Positions 21,391 through 29,420 of a DNA stretch of 64,000 bases are shown here, one piece after another. Under the pieces are notes generated by a model. The model had not been told where the DNA came from, ran no database searches, and saw nothing but the letters and a program-made list of their open reading frames with translations. The DNA is from Paraphoma chrysanthemicola (taxonomy: Eukaryota > Ascomycota > Dothideomycetes > Pleosporales > Phaeosphaeriaceae). Made by a program: the position numbers and the translations under genes. The stretch covers positions 2,232,001 through 2,296,000 of the forward strand of contig JAGMWG010000001.1 of NCBI GenBank assembly GCA_020744225.1, written 5' to 3'. Position 1 is the stretch's first letter. The number at the start of each line of letters is the position of its first letter.

Positions 21391-22194
21391 ATGTCGGCTG
21401 ATATGAGCAACATCCAGCGCGGCATCCGCGACGTAAATCTCATGGATACCAATACCATGGAGCTCACTTCAGCATCGAACTTTGAAACTGAAGAGCAGGC
21501 AAAGGTCCGCAGCCTTCTTCCCGTAAATGTTTACAAACTGACACAAGTAGGCGCGTACTTTCGAATCTCTCAAGATCACGGCGCTGGCAAATTGCCGTTT
21601 GCTTTACGGTAGCGAGCGCATGAAGTTTTACGGTATAAGCTACACCTCCGGCCTACGCACAGTGTTCTAATAGATCATCAGACATCGTTCTTGGCATGGA
21701 TGAAGACGAGAAGACGTTCTGTGTCGCCCTGGTGTGTAGCAGGGAGGGCGAGAGCAAAGTCCTGCGTACTTTCGTCAGCGACTGCCCACTCAAAGGCGTC
21801 CGCGCAATGGTCGTTCGTCTCCAGAAAGACTGCTTTCCTCTCCTGAGTAAGTCTTTTGCATATGGCCGATGCGGAACGTCGTTTCTTACTTCAATTTGTA
21901 GTGCAATTCGGGGCTGGCGTGCAGACAAGTGGTCAACTTGGGTACACAAACGAGTTGACTGGAAAGTGGATCTTTGAAGGATCCGATAATTCTTACAAGC
22001 CAGATGGGGCCGTAGACGACACGCAGACTCTCCCAGCGGCAGGACCACAAGGTCCACGCAGACGCGGGTTCGACAGCTACGCTCCGCGTGGGACACCCAG
22101 GGATACTAGGTACGGTCATAAGCGAGCTCGCGAAGACGTGAACCGGATGGATCATGAGGGCAATCCCAACGACCTGCAGTATGGTGAGCCATAG
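21391..22194 (+). CDS. Orphan protein of unknown function
   Basis: Three exons: 21391-21608, 21674-21846, 21902-22194. The introns are 65 and 55 nt and the phases close to give 227 aa. The first exon is acidic (MSADMSNIQRGIRDVNLMDT), the second contains DIVLGMDEDEKTFCVALVCS and a basic VVRLQKDCF segment, and the third has LGYTNELTGKWIFEGSD followed by an arginine-rich, disordered tail with DTRYGHKRAREDV. There is no signal peptide, membrane segment or known motif. I recognise no family. The support is that three splice junctions join frames cleanly and composition is protein-like throughout. Confidence 0.5.
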
Positions 22195-22529
22195 CGGCAA
22201 AGCACGAGCGGAGGCGGCAGGCGTCATGGATGTTCTAGTATGCTAAACACAGTGGTGAGGGATTGAAAGAAGGATAGAAAAGAGGCATACAAAGGGATGT
22301 GCAAGCTTTGGGACGTACGCACTTCTCCACCTCGAGGACATGTCCAAACGACACATTTCCAGGCTTCATTCTCACACGTCACCGTAACGTCAATCGTCGC
22401 GCTCTCAAAGGCACGTTCTTTCATCGCTTGAAAGGTCATCAATCTGAGTAGCGAGTTCCCGCAGATTGTTCTCTTCAGGAAAACAAGGAGTGATGCAGTG
22501 CCTGACGTGATTTCCGATTTCGAAGGCTA

Positions 22530-22543
22530 CACGTGCGCACGTG
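22530..22543. promoter_or_regulatory. Palindrome with two overlapping-spaced E-boxes upstream of LIG1
   Basis: CACGTGCGCACGTG is a perfect 14-bp palindrome containing two CACGTG cores, 121 bp before the LIG1 ATG. CACGTG is bound by bHLH factors such as Cbf1-type proteins in fungi; occupancy here is inferred only. Confidence 0.45.
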
Positions 22544-22575
22544 AGATCGTGATTCGCTTTAGCGCGTAATACGTT

Positions 22576-22590
22576 GCGTCATGACGCGAA
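22576..22590. promoter_or_regulatory. Palindrome plus ACGCGAA cell-cycle-like box upstream of LIG1
   Basis: GCGTCATGACGC (22576-22587) is a perfect 12-bp palindrome overlapping ACGCGAA (22584-22590), a sequence resembling SBF/MBF sites that drive S-phase genes in fungi. It lies about 75-90 bp before the start of the replication ligase, a sensible place for G1/S control. Confidence 0.4.
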
Positions 22591-22663
22591 CGTACCCTTG
22601 CATGTCTCCACCCCATAAGCACCGCATGCGATGTGTCGATAATATTCGCGCAAGACGTTCAAC

Positions 22664-25306
22664 ATGAGTAGCCCGTCGAAGCGACGAAAGAAGAATGATG
22701 GGTCAAGTCAGCCGGTGCGCAAATTGGACTACTTCTTCGCAAAGCAAACATCGAAAGCGGCAGCTAAGGATTCGCCGGGGAATGCGCATGCGGGGGACTC
22801 AGAGCTGGGAATTGATGACAAGGTGGAATTAACCGACGAAGAATACGCCCGGAAGCTTCAAGAAGAGTGGAACAAGGAAGACCAGCAACCTTCGCCAGCC
22901 CCAGAACCCGTGAGCTCCAACGAGCTTTACGAAGACCCGAAAGACACTACCACAGACGGTACAGTCGCCACCAACGGGCAGGAAGCCACAGCCGCGGACC
23001 AGAGCGTCTCGCAAGAGTCTTCCGGGGCTCCCGCGCCGAAGCAGAAGAACACGCTTTCCCTCCAGTCGACCGCCTCCGAGGAAGACACTATCACCACGAA
23101 CATCCCCTTCGATCAGAGCCCACTCGAATTCGACCCTTCAAAATACACACCAGAGTTGCAGAAACATTGGGTTACGGATGGAGGCCACGCGACATATGCG
23201 CTCTTGACGAGATGCTTCGTCTTAGTTAACAGCACGACAAGTCGGATCAAAATCGTAGACACGCTGGTTAATCTTTTACGCACAATCATTGAGGGCGATC
23301 CGTCGAGCTTGTTACCGGCAGTCTGGCTCGCGACGAATGCCATCTCACCGCCCTACATCGATCTAGAACTTGGCCTTGGGGGATCAGCTATTTCAAAAGC
23401 GCTGAAGAAGGTCTGCGGCTTGGACAATGCTGGTCTGAAGACTCTCCATAACAAATACGGCGACGCTGGAGATGTCGCTTTCGAAGCGAAGAAGAAGCAG
23501 TCGTTCACACTGCGCAAGCCGAAGCCATTGACCATCAAAAGCGTGTTCGATTCACTGGTCAAGATCGCCAATAGCAAGGGGCATGGCAGCGTGGAGACTA
23601 AGCAGCGCATTGTCGAAAGACTGGTGCAAGATGCGCGCGGTGCGGAAGAGAGCCGGTACATCGTACGGACCCTTGTACAGCACCTGAGGATAGGTGCAGT
23701 CAAGACTACCATGCTTATTGCGTTGTCGCGAGCCTTCCTGCTATCAAGACCACCAAATGCGGATTTCGATATTCGCGACCAGAAGGCCCTTACAAAGCTA
23801 AAGAAAGAAGAGCTGGTAGAGATATACAGTAGAAACGAAGAGATCGTCAAAGCATGTTTTGCGCGGAGACCGAATTACAACGACCTGATACCTGCGCTTC
23901 TCGAGATCGGAGTGTGCGACGAGTTACTCTTGCGCTGCGGGCTCGCGCTTCACATACCGCTGCGACCCATGTTGGGCAGTATTACCCGAGACATGGGCGA
24001 AATGTTCACGAAGCTTCAGGGTCGGGACTTTGCTTGCGAATACAAGTATGACGGTCAAAGAGCGCAGGTACATTGCGACGCCAAGGGCAAAGTCACTATA
24101 TTTTCGCGTCATTTGGAAGTCATGACGGACAAGTACCCCGACTTGGTTGCGCTGGTACCGAAGATAAGAGGAGAGGGTGTGTCAAGCTTTATCCTGGAAG
24201 GGGAAGTCGTAGCCATTGACCGTGAAAGTGGCGAGCTAAAGACGTTCCAAACGCTTGCGAATCGTGCGAGGAAAGACGTGCTCATAGGTGCGGTCACTAT
24301 CGATGTGTGTCTGTTTGCTTTTGATCTCATGTATCTGAATGGAGAAGAGCTCTTGGATCGTCCCTTTCGAGAACGAAGGAGCTTACTGAAAAGCCTCTTC
24401 GTCGAGATACCTCACAACTTCACCTGGGTCAAATGCCTCGATGCCACATCCGCCGACGTCGAATCCGTACAAGCCTTTTTCCAGTCTGCCTTGGACATCA
24501 AATGCGAAGGCATCATGGTCAAGGTCCTGGACAACCTGGCCAACCCAGATCTCCTTGTCGATACCGACGAACCTTCTGACAAGCCGCCATCCCTACCACC
24601 AACGCCTAAGAAAAAGAAGCCTACTAAATCCAAGTCGAAAACCAAGCCTTCCTCAACAACCGACCCTGATCCCGACGAACCCAAAACCACCGGCCGCCGT
24701 AAAGCCCTCCTCTCCACGTATGAACCTGATAAGCGCCTCGACTCGTGGCTCAAAGTAAAGAAAGACTACAGCACCACCTCCGAAACGCTCGACCTCATCC
24801 CCATCGCCGCGTTCCACGGTTCCGGCCGCAAAGCAGCGTGGTGGTCGCCCATCCTGCTCGCCATCCGCAACGCGCATACAGGCCAACTCGAAGCCGTTAC
24901 AAAATGCATGTCCGGCTTCACCGACGCTTTCTACAAAGCCAACCGCGCCAAATATGACAAGGATGACCCAGACAACACAAACGTGCTGAGTGGGAAACCG
25001 CATTATGTAGAGTATAATGGCGGCGCAGGCACCCCGGATGTCTGGTTCGAGCCGCAGGAGGTCTGGGAGGTGGCGTTTGCCGATTTGACTTTGAGCCCGA
25101 CGTACACTGCAGCGATTGGGCTGGTGAGTGATGAGAGGGGGCTGAGCACGAGATTTCCGCGGTTCTTGAAGGTCAGGGAGGATAAGAGTATTGAGGAGGC
25201 GACTGAGGCGGAGGAGCTGGCAACTTTGTATAGGAAGCAGGAGTCAAAGGCGCCGAGGAAAGACGAGGGTGCAGGTGCAGAGGCAGTGGAAGAGGATGGA
25301 GAGTGA
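22664..25306 (+). CDS. LIG1: ATP-dependent DNA ligase I (Cdc9/Lig1)
   Basis: Single exon, 880 aa. It joins Okazaki fragments and seals nicks in excision repair, in the nucleus and often also in mitochondria. The N-terminal ~140 residues are disordered and begin with a basic stretch and VRKLDYFF, a PIP-box-like motif for PCNA lacking the usual glutamine. A helical DNA-binding domain spans ~150-420. The adenylation domain has the nucleophile lysine K461 in EYKYDGQRAQ, then FILEGEVVA and EGIMVK. The OB-fold follows motif V (SWLKVKKDY). An insert of about 65 residues rich in Lys/Pro/Ser lies between EGIMVK (~615) and YEPDKRLDSW (~686), where yeast Cdc9 has only a short loop. The C-terminus is acidic and disordered. 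Confidence 0.95.
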   Translation: MSSPSKRRKKNDGSSQPVRKLDYFFAKQTSKAAAKDSPGNAHAGDSELGIDDKVELTDEEYARKLQEEWNKEDQQPSPAPEPVSSNELYEDPKDTTTDGTVATNGQEATAADQSVSQESSGAPAPKQKNTLSLQSTASEEDTITTNIPFDQSPLEFDPSKYTPELQKHWVTDGGHATYALLTRCFVLVNSTTSRIKIVDTLVNLLRTIIEGDPSSLLPAVWLATNAISPPYIDLELGLGGSAISKALKKVCGLDNAGLKTLHNKYGDAGDVAFEAKKKQSFTLRKPKPLTIKSVFDSLVKIANSKGHGSVETKQRIVERLVQDARGAEESRYIVRTLVQHLRIGAVKTTMLIALSRAFLLSRPPNADFDIRDQKALTKLKKEELVEIYSRNEEIVKACFARRPNYNDLIPALLEIGVCDELLLRCGLALHIPLRPMLGSITRDMGEMFTKLQGRDFACEYKYDGQRAQVHCDAKGKVTIFSRHLEVMTDKYPDLVALVPKIRGEGVSSFILEGEVVAIDRESGELKTFQTLANRARKDVLIGAVTIDVCLFAFDLMYLNGEELLDRPFRERRSLLKSLFVEIPHNFTWVKCLDATSADVESVQAFFQSALDIKCEGIMVKVLDNLANPDLLVDTDEPSDKPPSLPPTPKKKKPTKSKSKTKPSSTTDPDPDEPKTTGRRKALLSTYEPDKRLDSWLKVKKDYSTTSETLDLIPIAAFHGSGRKAAWWSPILLAIRNAHTGQLEAVTKCMSGFTDAFYKANRAKYDKDDPDNTNVLSGKPHYVEYNGGAGTPDVWFEPQEVWEVAFADLTLSPTYTAAIGLVSDERGLSTRFPRFLKVREDKSIEEATEAEELATLYRKQESKAPRKDEGAGAEAVEEDGE

Positions 25307-25839
25307 TGTATTTTCGTTCGAATACCCACCAGTTCTGTTCACTTATGCTTAGCACCGTGTGTGTACCTATGGAGGAGGGCTCGGTATTTCTGGTTGTACC
25401 AGGTATCGTGCGTGAACATAAAACGCTTTCGTGGCAATAAAGTAAGCACAGTTAAAGCGGCATATATGGAGTGAAGTGATCCGGCGGCAAGTATATTGCA
25501 TTGTTGATCTCGAGAGCAAGGTTGCAATAAGTGCTACCATATCCGTCCGTGATGACTGCCGATATAATCCTCCAAATTTGTAACCTTCCATAAACGAACC
25601 ATAGCCCCTCCCTCCTATCCTCCAAAGGAACGACGCAAGGAAACAATCGTAATCGTTCGTCGTGGGTATCTGCAACATCGCGCCGTAATCTCAGCCTCGT
25701 GTCGTCTGGGCCACATGTGGCCGCTTTTCCGGCCCCCAACAATCTCACGCTCTGGAGCGGGGTAGTGGGTTCACGAGGCTGCGGGCCACTTTCCAACGAC
25801 AGCGGCGGTGGCAGCAGCGACGATGTCGCATGCGCGTGC
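25307..25839. other. Convergent intergenic region, no gene seen
   Basis: This is the shared 3' flank of LIG1 (plus) and SUI1 (minus). It should contain both 3'UTRs; no coding sequence is recognised. Confidence 0.5.
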
Positions 25840-26310
25840 TTAGAAGCCGTGGACCTTGATGGTCTTGCCATCGAGGCCCAGGCCGTCTTTCTTATCGGTC
25901 AGGAAATCCTGGACATCTTTGCGCTGATCGCCTTGCAGCTGGATCACCTCTCCCATCTCCGAGTCGGCGACGACGGTGCCATTGCAGGCAAACTTCTTCT
26001 TGATCACTTTGAGGATCTTCTTCTGGTCGAATTTCTTGGGCAGGCCTTGAACCGTGGTCAGGGTCTTGCGACCATTGCGCTCTGTTGGGCGGAGTTGACG
26101 TCAGCCTTGCGCGATAAAGAGGATGGTCGCTCTGATGCGCTGTCATGGAGTCACAACACCATGGTGTCGTTGGGCGATGTATAAAAGAGGATACTTACGC
26201 TGAATGCGAATGTGAATGTAGTTCTGCTGACTAGTCTTGGTCTCTCCACCAGTGTCATCGGCCTCCGCAAAGGGATCGAAGGACTTGAGGTTCTGGATGT
26301 CCGTGGTCAT
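25840..26310 (-). CDS. SUI1: Translation initiation factor eIF1 (SUI1)
   Basis: Two exons, 26310-26199 and 26081-25840, with a 117-nt intron (donor GTAAGT, acceptor CAACAG) splitting a glutamine codon just before the conserved RNGRKTLTTVQGLP. The product is 117 aa, the usual eIF1 length. eIF1 binds the 40S P site and enforces AUG selection during scanning. Diagnostic segments are NYIHIRIQQRNGRKTLTTVQ, KKILKVIKKKFACNG and VIQLQGDQRKDVQDFL, ending IKVHGF. The start MTTDIQNLKSFDPFAEAD matches the family N-terminus. A long plus-strand open frame covers most of this gene but is antisense. Confidence 0.95.
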
Positions 26311-26824
26311 ATGATCGACTAGAGCGCTCTGCTGCTGTAGCTGCGAGGTGTGGTTGCAGGGGGGTGAGGAGAGAGTGGAGAGTTGTGCTATTGTGGTGTT
26401 GAGAAACGGCTGAGTTGGTTGAGTGAGGGATATCTATGGGAAGTGGAGTGGCGAAGCAGGCGCTTAAGCCCCGCTCTCGGCCGGGAGCATACTAGCCCCT
26501 TCGGCTGACTCCGCGCCCCAGCTCAATGGTCACGACCTTCTTTTCACTGTCGCATCATCGGTCGAGGTCATTCACATGCGCACATGTGGTTGGTCGTTTT
26601 TCTTCGACCTTTGGTCGAGTGACATGCTTCCATTAAACCCTATATAGACTCATACGAAGACGGCCACGTGCCACGATGAGTACATGACTTCCAAAATACC
26701 TATCAGCATAGGTTACTGCGAAGATCAAACGCTCAGTTTCTTCAGTCTACCCATATTTGTCTACACACTTGGTCTTTCTCTGATAATGGAGGTGGACACG
26801 GCCTTAGGATGAGGGTGTACTAGG
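26311..26824. other. SUI1 upstream region
   Basis: This is the 5' flank of SUI1 (minus) and the 3' flank of the next minus-strand gene. No gene is seen. Confidence 0.4.
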
Positions 26825-27898
26825 CTACTCATGATACGTAACCACCCTCTCGGGATCCATCACATCCTGCGGCACAGCGCGATGCTCGAGTAAGCTGATC
26901 GCCAACTCTTCAAGAAACTCCGGTGGAAAATCCTTGCCATGTTCATGAAGAAACTCCTTCGTTGCTTTGAACGTGGACAGGTCCACCATCATGCTTCGGG
27001 CCAGAGATGGCGCAGACGTGCCATTATATAAACTCCAGATATGCTCGCTTAGGGGAAGTTTGTCGTCTTCCTGGCACTTCGTGAAGATGGCGGATAGAGC
27101 GGTATTCTTGCTCGGAGTATCCTGGATGTTTACAGCGAGGACGTAGAGCTTGCATAGAAGGGCGTGTTCGTCGTGGTCTGGGTCACCGAATTTGGACTTG
27201 CTTGGTAGGCGGTTAAAGTATAAAAGCAGAACATAGAGAGCGAAGGCGCGGGGATCTACACAGTTCACTGTGATTGGTTGCGCCGTAGTTTGGTTATTGA
27301 GTTGCTTTATAATGTACTCGGAACGGGAAGTGATCAAGGCAGCGTGGACGGTGAAGGTCTGCTTGAGCACGCCCTCGCCAACCTCGATGGAGATGATCTC
27401 CATTCCTATGCTATCTTCGCCTGCTCTAGATGTCTTCCCCAGACCCAGCGGTGCGCCGCGCAGAAGAGGAGATGGCTTGTCGGTCTCACGAGGCGGCGAG
27501 GCAAGATCGACAAAGGGATATCCATTGGACAAGTCGAAGTGGTTGTAAATGGGAATACTAAAAAGAGAGGTGAGCTGAGCCCCACGCATAAAGCCTTTGA
27601 AGAGGTTCTCAGTGCCAGGCTTTGTAGTACGACCCTTTATTGCTGGTGGAGGTGAGGTTCCGAACATATCTTCGGTGCTCTGCGTACAGGGAATGCCGGG
27701 CACAGTTGGGCGACCCTTCGTATCGCTTGAGGTGTAGGGCGGCGATGTGCCGACGAAGCTCGTGTTGTCTGCTGGCTGTTGTGGTTGAGTTGAGGCGAAA
27801 GTTGTGGTGCGGAACGGCAGTGGTGGCGTGGAATTAGCATTCTTATGTATGCAGAGATGTGAACTGACTTGCTCCTGAATTGTAAGGTAAACACGCAC
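26825..27898 (-). CDS. BTB/POZ domain protein (tandem copy 1)
   Basis: One long reading frame ends at 26825. The BTB fold lies in the middle: EIISIEVGEGVLKQTFTVHA with ALITSRSEYIIKQL, the VHxxLItsRS signature by which BTB domains are recognised, followed by helices ending ELAISLLEHR. BTB domains mediate dimerisation and often bind Cullin-3. No BACK, Kelch or zinc-finger partner is visible. The N-terminal part is Pro/Thr-rich and contains an imperfect ~30-residue duplication around GTSPP…KGR. Frame and composition continue to ~27890, but the first codon there is not ATG. The first in-frame ATG is 27667 (MFGTSPPP, 280 aa), and a GTGAGT…TTCAG pair just upstream suggests a missing 5' exon. The true start is unresolved. 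Paralogous to the next gene. Confidence 0.75.
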   Translation of the reverse strand: MRVYLTIQEQVSSHLCIHKNANSTPPLPFRTTTFASTQPQQPADNTSFVGTSPPYTSSDTKGRPTVPGIPCTQSTEDMFGTSPPPAIKGRTTKPGTENLFKGFMRGAQLTSLFSIPIYNHFDLSNGYPFVDLASPPRETDKPSPLLRGAPLGLGKTSRAGEDSIGMEIISIEVGEGVLKQTFTVHAALITSRSEYIIKQLNNQTTAQPITVNCVDPRAFALYVLLLYFNRLPSKSKFGDPDHDEHALLCKLYVLAVNIQDTPSKNTALSAIFTKCQEDDKLPLSEHIWSLYNGTSAPSLARSMMVDLSTFKATKEFLHEHGKDFPPEFLEELAISLLEHRAVPQDVMDPERVVTYHE

Positions 27899-28133
27899 TA
27901 GCCCTGTTTGAGGAAAGACTCACAATGTTTGAGTGAAAGAAAGTTCAATACCAGTAAGCGCTAGACATATGGTAGAGCGCTACATGGAAGTCATATACAG
28001 ACACCATGAACCGCGTCAGCACGGAAGCTGTGACCATGACTACCTAGAAGTTCTCAGTTCCCTATAGCATTGGATGTAGCATTTGCTACCCATCTAACAC
28101 AAATCATGCTGTCACGAATACAGCACCTCTCCT

Positions 28134-29170
28134 TTAGGATGCTGAGTTCTCGCTGGCTTCAACATATGCCAAAGGGTCCGCAATCCAGTCGGACATTGGA
28201 GTGACGCGCTGATCCAAGAGATTGAGTGCGAGCTCGCTCAGGAAGTCGCTCGGCCAAACCATCTCCGCATCTCTAAGCCATTTGGATCTCGCACGGTATG
28301 TATATACATCGACCAAGAGCTTGCGAAACTGTGATCCCGCTGGCGTTCCGTGGTAGATGAGGCCAATGACAGTTTCGCCCGGAGCGTATCGTCGGCCACC
28401 ATTGTGTAACTGCTGCCACCTGACAACACAAGCTTGGATGACACAATTCTTTGAGTCGATGTCCCGTAGCTTCTCCGCTAATACATAGAGTCTGGTCAAA
28501 TTGATGTGTTCATCGTGACCACTGTATTTCTCAGGAACAAGATCGGGCACGACAGCCAGCGCGCCCGTGTAAAGCAGGTAAATATATCGCCTGAATATAG
28601 CCGGCTCATCATCAGGGAGGTTGACGATGCGGTCTTGTGCCTCCCTCCAGCCGCCAGACATAGTTTTCTTGAAGAACTGCGATCGAGCGGTGATCAAAGA
28701 TTCATGGACATCATACGTCTCCTAGGCTTCTCTTGGGCCAACATAGACGTGGATGAAACCCTGATAGCTAGAATTGTTGTCTCAGTGCGTGCTTTGATAA
28801 ATGGCGTGCTTTGGTCTCACCTCGGCATGCTTTTACCTGATTTGCATACGTCGTTGATAGGTATTGCGGCAGGTCCAGAGGGCTTGCTAGGGTCGGTACA
28901 CTCGGCTTTGGAGCAAGTAGAGCTACTATCTGAGCCAAAGGAAGCAGATGTCGACGTCGGTGAAGGTGAAGATGTAGCAGAAGCAGGCAAATTAGTGACA
29001 GTAGATCTGCCACCGAGGCCAGACGTGGACAGCGACGCGGTCCTGGACGGCGTGCCAGTTGCAAGGTTATTTTGGAATAGCGACGAGCTAGGTGTCGCCG
29101 TGACTGGCCATTCCACTCGCATAGGAGTGCCAAACATGTTGCCGGATGGTGGATGACTGAATGGCGCCAT
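28134..29170 (-). CDS. BTB/POZ domain protein (tandem copy 2), possibly disabled
   Basis: Exon 1 runs 29170-28850 (start MAPFSHPPSGN; disordered, Ser/Thr-rich). A GTATGC donor at 28849 can join either of two in-phase acceptors. The first (exon from 28760) yields GFIHVYVGPREA, the expected first BTB beta-strands, but then hits an in-frame TAG at 28724-28722. The second acceptor is that same CTAG, so the exon would begin at 28721 with ETYDVHESLITARSQFFKKT and lose the first strand. The rest of the domain (WREAQDRIVNLPDDEPAIF, LYTGAL) and a C-terminal helical region similar to copy 1 (PSDFLSELALNLLDQR) are intact. Either the gene makes a shortened BTB domain, the stop is read through, or it is a recent pseudogene. 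Confidence 0.6.
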
Positions 29171-29420
29171 CGTTGCTGTTGGGCTCTGAGGATTTTGAGG
29201 ATCGCGTTGATGAGGTTGGTGAAGCTGGGAGTAAGCTGGACGGAAAACGACGTTGGTTCGACGGAATCTGGCAGGCGCGCTTGCAGGAGCTGGTCTCACC
29301 GTCACGTTCACGGTGCTCAGTCACGTGAGGACGACGGCTGTATGTTTTCATGTTCATGTTATCTCAAATATGCTGTAATATATACATCCAAATCTCCATC
29401 CCTATAAGTGCATAGTCCGG

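Larger units (their letters stand above)
22195..22663. other. LIG1 upstream region with palindromes
   Basis: No gene is seen. The stretch nearest LIG1 contains a 14-bp CACGTG-based palindrome and a second 12-bp palindrome adjoining an ACGCGAA motif, listed separately. Confidence 0.5.

Noticed and set aside
25699..26184. 161-codon plus-strand frame
   Set aside because: It is antisense to SUI1, whose conserved sequence and splice sites explain the region fully.
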